Positions 1 through 11,086 are shown, counted from the stretch's first letter. The stretch is 64,000 nucleotides of DNA from Ectobius pallidus (GCA_964059195.1 CAXKWD010000006.1:175272825-175336824), one strand, 5' to 3'. Notes: generated from the letters alone by a model not told the origin. Translations and numbers: made by a program.

Positions 1-36
<36 letters not shown>

Positions 37-37
37 T
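1..37. repeat. (AAT)n microsatellite at window edge
   Basis: Uninterrupted trinucleotide array that runs off the left edge of the window. The same triplet makes up at least six other arrays here. Confidence 0.95.
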
Positions 38-275
38 TGAACATGTGGATGATGACGACGCATGCGTGGTGGCGCAACAAGTCGGTCACGCCTGCCTAGT
101 GAGATGATTTAAAAGTAATAAGCCGTGTCGTGCTTCATGTGGTATGAAAACGTAATGGCTTGTGCTCACAGTGCGTGATTACCTTGGCGGTCAAGCTTTT
201 CACTTCATTTTAACGTTTTAAGAACGGAGTTTCCAATTAATTTCATAATTTTATTTCTATCACTTTCAATTTTAT

Positions 276-312
276 CGTACGTACGTGCATAGACGTACGT
301 ACGTGCATAGAC
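276..312. repeat. 18-bp tandem duplication (ACGT-rich)
   Basis: The unit GTACGTACGTGCATAGAC occurs twice in direct succession. It is followed at about 315-430 by a fragment resembling the repeat family seen more fully at 28977 and 43383 (shared words such as agaggaagtattgttttcga). No coding content is visible between 40 and 715. Confidence 0.7.
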
Positions 313-719
313 CTATAGTAGGTAGAGGAAGTATTGTTTTCGACCCCCAAATTAAAATCATGTAAAGTCCCCTTAAAAGTAAGGGAAAGTTGTCGCCACT
401 CTTCGTGTCACAGCCTCAGAAGGTACCTAACCCAAATACAACATTTTGTTATCGAACGATTTTCCGTTACAAGGGGCCGTATTGCAAAGAGCGGGTATTC
501 TGTTTAACTTTAATGTTCACCAGACAAGACTGAGTTTCTACTAGCAGTGGATGGCTCAAATTCGCATAAGGAAATCCGCGGATGACCTTTACAACCGCGA
601 ATAGGATAAGATTTCTAAGAAGCTATTTATTTGACTTTAGTACAATTTGTTTTGCTTATTTTAGTGCTTTATGTTGGCTACAAATCCGGGCTCTATTGGT
701 GATTATGTAAAAGTGTTCC

Positions 720-1287
720 CCATTACAGGCCATGGTGGCCCAGAGGATTCCTGGAGGGTTGAGGCTCTCAGATTTTGATACAATCGACACATGAAGGTGG
801 TAAGGTTGTCAGCCTTACGCACCGGCCTCCTTTACCCCCAGGATTGCTCCTGGTAATAATTTCTGTTGGGTTACGCTGTAGCGTAGTGGTTGAGGCGCTG
901 CGCTACAAATCGGAAGATCGCGGGTTCGATTCCCGATGAGGTTTTTGAGATTTTTCAATTGGCCTAATCCTTCTGGTGGCACTATGGCCCTGGGGTCGAC
1001 TCAGCCTCTTACAGAAATGAGTACCAGGAGCAATCCTGGGGATAGAAGCTGACAACATTACCACTTTCACGTGCCAAATGTCCAAAATCTGGGAGCCTCA
1101 ACCTCTGGGCCTCCATGGCCTGTATAGGGATTACTTTACTTTTACTCATTTCTGTTAGAGGCTGAGTCGATCCCAGGGCCATAGTGCCACCAGAAGGATT
1201 AGGACAATTGAAAAACTCCAGTGACCTCTTCGGGGGATTGAACCCGCGACCTTCCGCGGCGCATCAACCACTACGCTACGGCGTACC
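720..1287 (-). mobile_element. tRNA-derived SINE (family 2), minus strand, split by a second SINE
   Basis: Two pieces, 720-867 (3' part) and 1148-1287 (5' part), form one minus-strand SINE interrupted by the plus-strand copy at 868-1147. Read on the minus strand, the 5' piece has a pol III A-box-like GTAGCGTAGTGG and a B-box-like GGGTTCAATCCC. The nine-base word ATTTCTGTT occurs at both junctions (859-867 and 1148-1156), as expected for a target-site duplication from LINE-driven insertion. Confidence 0.8.
868..1147 (+). mobile_element. tRNA-derived SINE (family 2), full-length copy inserted in an older copy
   Basis: About 280 bp. The tRNA-like head carries TAGCGTAGTGG (A box) and GGGTTCGATTCCC (B box) near 880-940. 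The tRNA-unrelated body runs to a short T/A-rich tail (ttactttacttttac). Flanking 9-bp TSDs (ATTTCTGTT) lie in the host SINE. The 60-aa frame on the opposite strand here is a chance frame. The amino-acid identity of the ancestral tRNA cannot be assigned. Confidence 0.82.
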
Positions 1288-1735
1288 CCACTGATGATGA
1301 TGATGATGCTTAATAAATAAATCAATCATTCACGTCACTTCGTAAGTGAATATCGATAAGAAAAGTTGAAGGTCGGCTCGGCAAGGGATTGTTCTAAAAA
1401 TGACAGAGACTGCTGGATTTGGGGACCATTTATGTTTGCAGTTGGGTTTAGGTAACACTGCTTAAAGTTTAAACATGTCGTGATGGAAATGACTGGAATA
1501 TTCAAGCAGGGAGGAGTGTAGCCATAAATACGTTACCAAGCGACATGCAAAACATAGCAATCTCTCATCTCAAACACGGGACACATTAATACATTCTAAA
1601 CCAAACTCACACTGAACATTTGTGTCTATGTTTCCTGGTGTTCAGAGGGAATCATGCTTACATGTGGGATTGAAATCGATTTGAATCCGATCCCAACTCA
1701 ATACGTTTCCTGTTTACATGCAAAGTAGGATTGCC
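1288..1735. other. No recognisable gene or element
   Basis: AT-rich unique-looking DNA with a short (GAT)n run at about 1293-1308. I see no sustained open frame, terminal repeats or RNA gene. Confidence 0.5.
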
Positions 1736-2465
1736 TGGTCTTGAAAGTGGAAATAAGGGATAATAGTGTATAACGGAAGTGAAAAAAATCCCTTTAGGCA
1801 GGCCTACAGGCTGAGGTAAATTTCGAATTTATTGTCACTGCGCAGCACTCTTCTTCTTTAGCCTTGGTATGACAAACCCGCAATAATAACTGCAAAAAAG
1901 AGGAAAGAGCACTTCTTCAAACATTCAAATCTCGCCTTAAATGAGAGCTATAGAGAAACTAGTTATTGATTTGTAGCATAGGCGTACCGAGGGGGGGGGG
2001 GTTTGGGGGTTTGAACCCCCCCCCCCATTGATTAAAAAAAGGAAAATTGTATAATTTTTTAAAGTCTGCCCATAAATTATTTAATACAAGTATAAAGCGT
2101 GGGAAGCTTAAAACTCGTTATTTTGCGTCTTAATTTTTAAAATTTTCCGGGGGAGGACCCCCGGACCCCCTCTCCCTGGGGGGTATTCCATTCCCCCCAA
2201 ACCCCGCGGATGTTATAACCCCCCCCCCCCATATGGTCGGCCTGGTTACGCCTATGATTTGTAGAATACTCATCAAGAGCTTTTCAACGATACTCCACAA
2301 GACGTGGTTTCAAAAATTTCGAATTTCCAGCCCCAACCCCCACTCGTACCCCCAAAACCCCCGAATCGTTGGTGTCACTGTGAACTCCATAGGTAGTAAT
2401 CCAATTTATTCAAACAAAGTTTCCCCTCTATACCTCATAAGAGCCGAGATATAAATTGTTCAAAT
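1736..2465. repeat. Interspersed repeat H, also present at 18485-18800, interrupted by a hAT MITE
   Basis: The flanks 1900-1976 and 2257-2460 match 18520-18790 closely (catcaagagcttttcaacgata, cccactcgtacccccaaaac). The second copy is uninterrupted across the MITE site and so acts as an empty-site paralogue. The 73-aa frame at 2233-2454 straddles the MITE boundary and is not a gene. Confidence 0.75.
1977..2256. mobile_element. hAT-like MITE, 280 bp
   Basis: Ends are CATAGGCGTA... and ...TACGCCTATG, with a perfect 8-bp target-site duplication ATTTGTAG (1969-1976 and 2257-2264), the size typical of hAT transposons. The interior is dominated by G- and C-homopolymers that can pair. There is no transposase, so it is non-autonomous. 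The termini resemble the 32341-33031 element (CATGGGCGTA). Confidence 0.88.
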
Positions 2466-2588
2466 GGTGTATAACGGAAGTGAAAATGTGAGATAAAGGC
2501 AGAAAATAAGGATCCCAAAATTTGCTACTTGTACAGCATAACGTATACCACTTACAGTAATGTGTTAATATTCTCTATTATAAAAATA

Positions 2589-3260
2589 CTAGCAGGGGAC
2601 CGCGCGATTATTTACTCAACTGCTAGATGTTTTGTTTAAATTACCTATTTAACAGAAAAATAATTAAAACATTACATTTATTAACACTGACATCGTTTTT
2701 ACACAAATGTTCCATCCTATTTTGTCTCCTTTTACATGCTTATGGCCTATGATAAACATTTCTCAACTAAAAATACAAAGCCTACAGTTATGAGTAACGT
2801 ATCAGTGGATATAATTTTTTACCGACTTCTGATACACTCATTGGCACACACTTAAGCTGTCCCTGCAATACGACCTCTTATTTTACATCTGAATGTGAAG
2901 TGAGAAAATGGTATTCTCCATGTCCAGGGCAGAGAAAGTTATGTGACTGCATCACGTGTATTATTTTCGTGGATTTCTTTCTTATTTATTTACACCAATG
3001 AATGATATCGATAGCTTCTCTAATTTGTCAAGTCCCATATAATTTACTTCCAAAGCTACCTGTGACCACTGCCAACAATACACTGTTGTCATGAGAACTG
3101 TACATGGAATGTGATTTGGATTTGATAATTCTGTGTAAAAATGTATTAAGTATCCTAAAAAACATTTGATTTTTAACACTTAAAATAAAAATGTTCAAAA
3201 TCCTTTCTTATTGAGCACTTACATTATGTTTCGGGCAGAGGAAGAAACATTAATTTAATG
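2589..3260 (-). mobile_element. Helitron-like 3' terminus and adjoining repeat
   Basis: A minus-strand Helitron-type 3' end sits at 2589-2592 (CTAG on both strands, preceded by A), next to a GC-rich stretch (caggggaccgcgcg). The DNA from about 2690 to 3260 is clearly related to 38560-38990 (acgtatcagtggata, gtgaagtgagaaaat, gcagagaaagttatgtgactgc). No matching 5' TC end was found, so the copy is truncated or composite. Confidence 0.5.
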
Positions 3261-3639
3261 TGCTGTCTGAGCTTTTATCCGCTTGATACAGTAAATAAAT
3301 AAAGTTCCTAGTTCATAAACACACAAGTCAGACCTTTTTATCCGAAAGAAATTTGCTCATTTTATTAATTTATTTTTACCGGAAGGGATATATTATTGCA
3401 GTACATGCTCATAATATTAATTTTAGTAATGAAGATTTGACCATTGAGATACACGGCACGTCCATCCATTCCATCAACCATAACTTGTCTGTACGAGCGC
3501 GTGTCTTATGAAAGGAAATGATACGCGATTATGTTAAACAAGTCCCCATTCATAACCCATACAGACAACTTGACAATGCTGTGCTTAGGAAGACGTGTGC
3601 ATACATATGGCGGTGCCAGGCCTAAGTAGCGGTTAAGTG

Positions 3640-3782
3640 TTACTACACAAAAAAAGGATATGGATGTGAGACATGGCCGCTTACTTTTCGGGAATAACAT
3701 AATCTGAGTGTGTTCGAAAACAGGGGGCTTAGGAAAATATTCAGACCTAAGAGAAATGAAAATGGGTACTGGAGAAAACTGC
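3640..3782 (+). pseudogene. LINE reverse-transcriptase C-terminal fragment
   Basis: Conceptual translation on the plus strand gives the block GCETWPLT followed by FENRGLRKIF-like sequence, the region just after the reverse-transcriptase domain in many insect non-LTR elements. It is a short fragment ending at the hAT MITE at 3791. The following LINE piece starts again at an earlier part of the protein, so two fragments adjoin. Confidence 0.6.
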
Positions 3783-3790
3783 ATAACAAG

Positions 3791-4256
3791 CAGGGCCGTA
3801 GCTAGGCGGTGGCGAGGTGGGCCACCGCCAAGGTCGCAGGTACAGAGGGCGCAAAATTAACCATGAAAAATCCCGCCTTTTTTAGAATGGTGCAATTTAT
3901 CAAGCAATAACAATTCCACGTTAATGGAAGAAATCTTTCAGGGTATTAAAAATCACTGCACGTGAACTATCTGTAGTATTATGCCGATTGTCTACAAACA
4001 AGAAGCAGTCATGCAACGTTCTTTAATTAACACGTAGTTCAATCATCTGAAAATAAGGTTTAGTACCTTGAAAGTCCAACACTTAGTTCATTTTCAAATT
4101 GAGGTTTAGGTTTTCTTTGATAATAACAGTGTTTTTATATTAAAATAATAAACAATTTTACAGAAATTTAAAAAAAAAAATTCAAACCCCCCAGTATTGG
4201 AGGGCGCAGATTTGTCAAAGTTGCCAAGGGCGCAGAAGGACCTCGCTACGGCCCTG
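3791..4256. mobile_element. hAT-like MITE, 466 bp, inserted between LINE fragments
   Basis: Termini CAGGGCCGTAGC... and ...GCTACGGCCCTG are inverted repeats, flanked by a perfect 8-bp duplication ATAACAAG (3783-3790 and 4257-4264). The subterminal word GGGCGCA recurs near both ends. No coding capacity. Confidence 0.9.
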
Positions 4257-4264
4257 ATAACAAG

Positions 4265-4881
4265 TAGACAAATTCAAATATCTGAGAGCAGTAATTACAG
4301 ACACAAATAATATTAAGGCAGAAGTAAAGTGTCGACTAAAATCAGGAAATGCCTGTTTTTATACAGTTCAGAAACTCTTATCTTCTCGTCTTCTGTCCAG
4401 AAATCTAAAAATAAAGATTTATAAGACAATTATCCTGTCGTTTGTATTATATGAAAGTGAGACATGGCCCCTTACATAATCTGAGTGTGTTCGAAAACAG
4501 GGGGCTTAGGATAATATTTGGGCGTAAGAGAGATGAAAACTGCATAACGACGAGCTTCATAACCTGTACTCTTCACCGGATATAGTAAGGGTAATTAAAT
4601 CATGGAGGATGAATTGGGGGAGGAAAGACATACCTCAAAAGTATTGACTGGGAGACCCGAAGGGAAAAGACCACTTGGAAGACCTAGACGTAGGTGGGAG
4701 GACAATAATAGGATAGATTTAAGAGAAGTAGGATTTGCGAGGGATGATTGGATGAAGTTAACACAGAATAGGGTTGAATGGCGGGCTCAGGTAAGCGCGG
4801 CAATGAACCTCCGGGTTCCATAAAATAGATAATATTCCATTAGCTTGTTTAGGAAATGTCTATTGCCATTGAGTAAGTAAG
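4265..4881 (+). pseudogene. Non-LTR retrotransposon (LINE) 3' end, degenerate
   Basis: Plus-strand translation shows KFKYL...EVKCRLKSGN..FY..QKLLSSRLLSRN, then an IYKTII..VLYE.ETW block, then GKRPLGRPRRRWEDN..DL and VEWRAQVSAAMNLRVP. This order is typical of the thumb and C-terminal tail of insect LINE ORF2 proteins. Frame breaks separate the blocks; the longest open piece is 4602-4823. The element ends in a (TAAG)n-type tail at 4872-4885. It is a 5'-truncated dead copy. The exact clade is not assigned. Confidence 0.85.
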
Positions 4882-4885
4882 TAAC

Positions 4886-5639
4886 AATTAAAGATGGATA
4901 GTGAAAAGCTATATATTCGCGAATGCGAAGTATGACCGAATTTGAGACTATTCCAAGCATAAAATGTATGAGATTATATAAATCATAATTAGCTAACGTT
5001 TTATCAGATAAATTGCAACCTTGTGTTCATAAGCATATTATTGGTCGATATCCGTGGCATTGCTGAACTTCATTGGTCAATATGAAGAAAGGAATATTTT
5101 CTTACATAAATGTAAGACCACGATATTGATATTAAGGTATAGTGAAGGCCAAGTCTATGAGATGAATAGAGAAGGCCATGGATCTGAATTAAGATGGCTG
5201 CTAATGCACGTGCAAATATTTAATTCCTCACCGGATGTGTGAGCTTATGGTTAGAAAGGCAATGTGGACGTCAGCTATCACAACAATAGGCGTTATTACG
5301 TAACAATACGTTAGCAACAGTCATGAAATAACCAATTATGGGGGAAAGACAACAAAATATACAATCAAATTAATTTTCAGATAAGCCTAATCAAAGTTTC
5401 GGGGGATAGTTTGGAGATTTGCGCTTGGCTATAGAAAAACTCTTCCGTGACATATTGAAAGACTCCTTGGATATATTCATTTATGTGACACGTTTCACTT
5501 TCAATCGTTTTCCTAAGAAATTTGAAACCAATTTCCTACGACAAATACTGAAATATTTATTTGAATTTTTATGTAACATTCTTTGGTACTTGCTTTAGAA
5601 ATTTACTGACGTGTTTTTACTTTGTTTATACATCTTATT
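4886..5639. other. No recognisable gene or element
   Basis: AT-rich sequence with only short chance frames (for example 5054-5242). No terminal repeats or RNA signatures were seen. Confidence 0.45.
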
Positions 5640-6140
5640 AAGAGCCAAAATGGTACTTTATGAGATTGTGTGGTAGACGGGAAAATGTCTGTCTGTCTGT
5701 GTGTCTGTACGCGCGATAACTCAAACACGCTTTATCGGATTTCCATGAAACTTGGTATACGCATTTATTTTGTCCATGGGAAGAAGCCTATTGAATTTTG
5801 ACCATATCGATTGACTGGTACCGGTGCAATGCCCAATTTAGTACCTATTTTATGGTAATGTATTAGAAAGAATTTATCAAATGGAAATCAGTTCTCATGA
5901 CAACGTATTGTTTTACAGTGTTCTTATACGGCGTTGGAAGTTGCAATGCAGTTAGCTTTGACAAATAACGCTACCTACATATTCCTTCACATATGCTTAT
6001 CAAACTAGACCTTTCTTCTTCCGTAAGCCCTGCTTAATGAATCGATCTGGAGCTTAAGTCGGAAATCGATTACAAAAAAAATAACTTATTTTCTGCATAT
6101 CATAATTGCAGTTATCACTGATTAAACAAAAGCATTCAGT
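5640..6140. mobile_element. MITE family F copy (degenerate)
   Basis: Matches the element at 6148-6589 over most of its length (ggtactttatgagattgtgtgg, a (CTGT)n patch, catgaaacttggtatacgcattta, accggtac, cttcacatatgcttatcaaactaga). The left end reads AGAGCCAAAATGG instead of AGTGCCAGAATGG, and the right inverted end is decayed. Together with the next copy it forms a head-to-tail pair. Confidence 0.75.
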
Positions 6141-6147
6141 TTACCTC

Positions 6148-6589
6148 AGTGCCAGAATGGTACCTTATAAGATTGTGTGGGGGACGGGAAAATGTCTGTC
6201 CGTCCGTCCGTGTGTCTGTAGACGCGGTAACTGAAATACGCTTTATCGGATTTTCATGAAGCTTGGTATACGCATTTATAACGTCCATGGGAAGAAGCCT
6301 ATTGATATTGGACCAAATAGGTTGACCGGTACCAGAGTAAAGCCCAATTTAGTGACAACATATTGGTTTTACAGTGTTCATATACGACTTTGAAAGTTGC
6401 ACTACATTAGCTTTGACAAATAACACTACCCACATATTCCTTCACATATGCTTATCAAACTAGACCTTTGTTCTTCCGTATTCTCTGCTTAATGAATCGG
6501 AAATCGATTACAAAAATAATTTACTTTCTGGATACCATAATTGCAATTACCAATTAATTGCAATGATTAAACGAAAGCATTCTGGCACT
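6148..6589. mobile_element. MITE family F, copy with both inverted termini
   Basis: 12-bp terminal inverted repeats AGTGCCAGAATG / CATTCTGGCACT bound 442 bp with no coding capacity. The interior has GTCYGTCYGT repeats and a TTGACCGGTACC word shared with copies at 27173, 41530, 42276, 47130, 54867 and 61560. The superfamily is not assigned. Several copies are preceded by TTA, but I could not fix the duplication length. Confidence 0.75.
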
Positions 6590-8043
6590 TTGTTACATCA
6601 GTTTACCATATTTTGTTTTTACATTTTTTTTTTTATTTGTATTAATAACCTACTTATATCGATTTTTGAAGAAGATGTCCTATAATTTCATAAATTTCAT
6701 GCAATTATATTCAATAGTCTCTGAATTATCTTGAAGAATGAAATGGAGAGAGACATATACTTGAATAATTGTTATGATGAGTGATGTAGGTCCCCCCCCC
6801 CCCCCAGGGTAGAGGAAGTAAAGTGTGGAGAGGGTGCAATGTCAGCTAGGCTTGGAGAGCTCTCAAACAGCAATTAACAGCTATCAGCCAGTCAGGATGT
6901 CCTCGTCACTCCCACACTCCTAGTCATCAAGATACGGCCCCCTGATAATTTCTAGTACAGTCCTACCAAAAAGTGTTGTAACAGTGTCAATTCTATATGA
7001 ATTTATTGCTCCGGGGTTAACAGCCAGGGCTGATAATATTCTATATGAAAAGACAGGTTGAAAATATGGAATAACGAAACATCTAGGTAAAGAATCTGCC
7101 AAAATAAAAGTTCTCCCTCCTAGAATATATTTATGTATGCCATTTCTTGAGGTGTAGGGAAAAATGGAAATCACTGGGATCGAGATTCGGGCTGTAGAGT
7201 GGATTTTTAAAAACCTCCCAGCAAGTCTCCCGCAAGAAGTTTGGCTAAATTGGAAATTGAAGCGACAGAATCGCATTGTATATTTTGAGTAGGGTAGAGA
7301 GAGAATGTGAGGGTATTTTTTTATTTTTTGCTTTTCCTTCAATTTTTCTTAAATTAATACATTGCTTTCAACATTTTCTGGCTGTACTCTCACATGATGT
7401 TGTATTTCAACTTTCGTAGTTGCCAAAAATGGCATGAAAATTGTCAAAATTCTAATGCCGAAATCTACCTTCAATTATGGTGATCCCTTAAAAAAATTCT
7501 GCCTGTTTTCATTGTAAGGCCCTGAAATTAAAGTGAAAGAAAAGTGGAATCCTAGGTGATTGCTTCCATCTGGACAACCCAAGGGCTGTATAGTGTGACA
7601 ATTATTTTCCCATGCTTTATATCAATACCTCAGGGTTCCGATTTGGGACCTTTTGATATAAATATGCAAGCGGCTTGTTACAGGATACTAATTCTGTCAT
7701 TAATATTTCGAGGTAGATTTGGGCGTGACAAGATTATTGCGTGACAGCCACAAGCGTGCACTAGCCTAATTCATTGCAGTCACTTAAGAAAGAGACACTT
7801 ACAAAGCGTAATAAGAAAAGTGTCAAACAAAACATGGAATTATATTAAAGTTATGTTGTGGGTTTGTGTACAGGCTACACTACCACATTTTTTATGTGAA
7901 TTACTATTTTCTTTAATAGGGATGAAGGGTGAAATTTATAATTTTGTAATACATTTTCACTCACTTTACCCATATGCTACGCCCTGAAATTCCATGTCCA
8001 ACTTTCAACACAAATGCACTTTTTAGGTGCCCTAATAAAAAAA
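6590..8043. other. Mostly unassigned sequence
   Basis: Contains a C-homopolymer at about 6793-6806. A fragment (agggtagaggaagt, 6805-6820) resembles the termini of the PIF-like MITE at 43383. The 140-codon open frame on the minus strand (6920-7342) has no motif that I recognise and the surroundings are repeat-like. I do not call it a gene, although it is the longest non-transposon frame in the first 20 kb. Confidence 0.4.
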
Positions 8044-8045
8044 TA

Positions 8046-8305
8046 CGAGGGTGGATGGAAAAGCAATGCACAATAATTTTTTTTAATAAAAAGTTTAATA
8101 GGTACAATTACAAACAAATGTACACAAGAAGGGACATCTTTTGTCTATTTTTCTACATAGTCGCCAAGTTTCTCAACACATTTCTCCCATCGTGATACAA
8201 GTTTCAAAATACCCTGTTCATAGAAGTCCGTTCGGTTGGAGTATAGCCATCTGCTGTTTTCACTTCTGCATCTGACGCAAAGCGTTTACCGGCCAGGAAT
8301 TTCTT
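8046..8305 (-). pseudogene. mariner transposase C-terminus with mariner terminal repeat
   Basis: Starts at a TA (8044-8045) followed by CGAGGGTGGATGGAAAAGC, a mariner-type inverted terminus. Minus-strand translation gives AGKRFASDAEVKTA, the conserved 'GK.F.SDEEV' block near the mariner transposase C-terminus, followed by a stop-broken ..RN.VLRNLA tail. It is truncated at about 8310, where an unrelated transposase fragment begins. Copies of this segment lie at 11640, 12250 and 40880. Confidence 0.82.
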
Positions 8306-8462
8306 CAGCGAGGTATAGTGCGATTTTTATGGGCTAAAGGGCATAACCCGACTGAAATTCACAGAGACATACGTGGCATGTATGGGGACGACTGTATGGA
8401 CCGTAGCAATGTCTCCAGGTGGTGTGCATATGGCCGTGATAACCTTTCATTTGTTTGGCTAA
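8305..8462 (+). pseudogene. mariner/Tc1 transposase N-terminal helix-turn-helix fragment
   Basis: Plus-strand translation reads FLWAKGHNPTEIHRDI followed by YGDDCMDRSNVSRWC, matching the 'F..A.G.N..EIH......YG...S...V..W' pattern of the mariner-type DNA-binding domain. It abuts the minus-strand C-terminal fragment at 8046-8305, so two mariner remnants are fused head-to-tail on opposite strands. No catalytic core is present. Confidence 0.7.
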
Positions 8463-9010
8463 GCTACTGGTTTGCGGTAACCACTGCCTTCTAAACTGTA
8501 TTAATCGTGTATACACTGCCTGTCCTATACGGCTAATTTTGCGTCCTCAGCGACATTACAGATGGCAGCACCTTTCACACCCAGACAGCTTCTTGTTTTT
8601 TGCTACGACATTGTTGATTATGTAGTGCTGTCACCGCCGTCTCCACTGCCTTCTAAACTGTATTACTCCTCGAGACGGCGGTGCTCATAATATAGTCTAT
8701 CAATGCGTCTAATTATTTTACATTTATTTTAATTATTGCTCCAAAATTCCATTTTAAGGTAAGTGTCATATACTGGAATAATATTACGTTCTAAACAAAT
8801 ACACAAGTATCTGTGTCTGTTTAATGCTTATTTTGATTAGTGATTGCTGCAATCTGGGTGTGAACTGTGTCGCCTCTACTGGATAAATTAGGCAATTTAA
8901 CAATACTCTGAACTCCATGTTAAAATAAAGCATAGGACAGGCAGTGTAATTCTCGAGACGGCGGTGGCGGTAACAATTCAACCTTCAAATATCGTTATAA
9001 AAGGGTGTTT
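8463..9010. repeat. Inverted-repeat-rich unassigned MITE-like DNA
   Basis: The words CACTGCCT(T/G)..CT and CTCGAGACGGCGGTG recur in both orientations (8512-8525, 8630-8690, 8935-8970) and again at 40590-40625. This suggests one or more small foldback elements whose exact ends I cannot fix. Confidence 0.5.
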
Positions 9011-9013
9011 CTA

Positions 9014-9373
9014 CAGGGTGTCCACCAAGTAATGCTCAAGAAATTCCCGACCAAAATATGAAGCATTTTCTAATAACTGTGTAAGATCAATTATAGGATT
9101 ATACATACTTTAAATAAGAAAAAGAAGATAGGAAGATAGGAAGATAGCAATTTGTGGCAGGAAAAGTTTATCTTGAAGAGCAGCTGAGATTTTTTGGAAC
9201 CTGGCAGAAGATAAAATTGTATTCGTTTTCACCTGTTTTATGTGAGCCATAAATTTTTCGAATTTTCCCGGATATTTTAACAAATTCATTGACTTTTCCC
9301 GGATTTTCCAGACCATTCGAAATTCCCGGCCTTTTCCCGGATTCCCGGATTTTCCCGAACAGTGGACACCCTG
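9014..9373. mobile_element. MITE with CAGGGTGTCCAC termini, 360 bp
   Basis: Inverted termini CAGGGTGTCCAC / GTGGACACCCTG. The five bases TTCTA flank both sides (9009-9013 and 9374-9378), suggesting a 5-bp TSD. The interior near the right end is built from repeats of TTTTCCCGGATT. No coding capacity. A 5-bp TSD would fit the hAT5 branch better than classic hAT, but the superfamily is open. Confidence 0.75.
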
Positions 9374-9763
9374 TTCTAAAATAGCTTCATCTTATAGTGA
9401 GTTACATTTAACATTATTGAGATAGGAAATTCGCCGGAATAAAATAAAAGTATTGCTATATGCGGGTATATCGTTATACCGGTGTTCGTTATACAGAGGT
9501 TTGACTATATACTGCACAAGACCTGTCACGTTAGCACCTAATAAAGAATGAGTTACTTGAAATAAGAGTTTGATAGTTTATTACCGGTTATCCAACAAAT
9601 GACATTATTACCGCTTTCTAAGCTGACCCAGTTCCCCGCCTCTTCGTACTCAGGCAAGGTCGTTATCTGAACATTACGAATGTTCAGAAACTAATTGAAT
9701 CAATAGATTTAAAAAAAATCATTTATTTAAAAGGAAAATAAGAAAAAATACATTTATTAACAA
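9374..9763. other. No recognisable gene or element
   Basis: AT-rich sequence without sustained frames, located between the MITE at 9014 and the Helitron-like end at 9764. Confidence 0.4.
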
Positions 9764-9853
9764 CTAGCATGTTCCCGCGCTTATTAGTTCGACGGCTAAT
9801 TTTTTTCAAATCATTTATTTAACAGCAAATCATCTCAGTACGAAAGTGATATG

Positions 9854-9887
<34 letters not shown>

Positions 9888-10440
9888 TATATATATACAT
9901 ATCACTTTCGTACTGAGATGATTTGCTATACATATATATATTTTTTTCAATACCAAATCTTCGATTGCGAAAAACAAAATCAGGTTTTCTGTCAGTTTTT
10001 CACTCATAACCGCGAACGAAAGCTAAAATTAAAAATCCGGCTTCGAGATGCATTCGGCCACCCTTCAGTCCATCTATGTTTAAAATTTCAGATTTCTCCG
10101 TTCAGTATATTTCGCTGGGCATCGCGTAAAGACAGACAGAAAGGTGGCCTTTCTCGGGAAAGGTTTTTGGAATTTTCCTGTGGTTTACTGCCTAAAAGCT
10201 ATATGTGTACGTAATTTCAAGTTTCTAGCTCATGTGGAAGTAGGCAAACATTAATGTCAGTGAGTGAGCCCTTTTTCGGGGGTTTTTAGGGCTAAAAATA
10301 AAATAAAAACTTTTTTGAATTTTCCTGTGGTTTGCAGAATAAAAGCTATATGTGTACCAAATTTCAAGTTTCTAGCTCATCTGGAAGTGGGCAAACGTTA
10401 ATGTCACTGAGTCAGTCAGTCAGTCAGTCAGCCATGTTGA
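9764..10440 (-). mobile_element. Helitron-like element (family B relative), decayed 5' end
   Basis: The minus-strand 3' end is CTAG at 9764-9767 followed by T, next to a GC-rich tract. The body shares ctcataaccgcgaacgaaagc, aaaatccggcttcgagatgca and ttcgctgggcatcgcg with the well-delimited Helitron at 37395-37926. A (CAGT)n array at 10407-10434 lies where other copies here have their 5' end. About 105 bp are tandemly duplicated (10164-10268 and 10314-10430). No Rep/helicase coding sequence, so it is non-autonomous. Confidence 0.6.
9824..9927. repeat. Perfect long hairpin with (TA)n/(CA)n loop
   Basis: Arms of about 33 nt (agcaaatcatctcagtacga... and its reverse complement ending at 9927) enclose a TATATA/CACACA loop. 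It could extrude as a cruciform. It lies inside the Helitron-like element, and a similar TA-loop hairpin lies at 18895-18985 inside another copy. Confidence 0.85.
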
Positions 10441-11086
10441 TTATAGGGATAATAGGGATTGCGAGCCAGGGCCTTCAGAACTTACGTCACCGATAAAGAA
10501 ACAAAACGTTGGGAATCGAACCAGTGATCCTTGGCGTTTAATCTAAAAAAAGAAAGTTCAATTGACTTCACTGTATGTAATCGACTAAACAGTCTGAAAA
10601 ACGACCTCTTGTGAACTGTGCTTTGTACTTTCACAATCGGTTGTGTATTTTTGCTCCGTACACATCTAGGATCATGTATAGGCCTAAATACATCCCTGGA
10701 TGTATCTTGTGCCATTTCTGTATTTAAAGGTCATTCCGACCTACCCAAATAGAGCGTCAAGAAAAATTATTGTGGTTTTATTCTGGCCTACCGAGCTTGA
10801 ACTTGCGCCAAATACTTGCCAGCGCATTAATCTGTCCAAACGAGAGAGTTCAGACTTGGGCATGATCATGCTGCATCGTGCCAGAATTGAATCCAGACTT
10901 ACAATGTCTTACAATATACTGAATATGAAGCTAATTTATAAGCACGCTAGGTCTATGTAGATACATCAGCCAAAAAATTATGTAATGGATTCTATTAAAA
11001 TAAGTCAGTCTCATCAGATAAATCCGTAATCTCTCGTGAGATTATCCACGATAAAATGATTTACGAAGTAACGCACAATAATTTTT
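10441..11086. other. No recognisable gene; possible pol III B-box relic
   Basis: The minus strand has GGTTCGATTCCC at about 10509-10522, which looks like a B box, but no convincing A box or SINE body accompanies it. The 60-90 codon frames here carry no motif that I recognise. Confidence 0.4.

Noticed and set aside
3506..3784. 92-codon minus-strand frame
   Set aside because: Overlaps the plus-strand LINE fragment and has no motif.
6920..7342. 140-codon minus-strand frame
   Set aside because: No recognisable domain or splice support. It could be a chance frame, so it is not called a gene.
10509..10522. Another tRNA-like SINE
   Set aside because: Only a B-box-like word; no A box, body or TSD.
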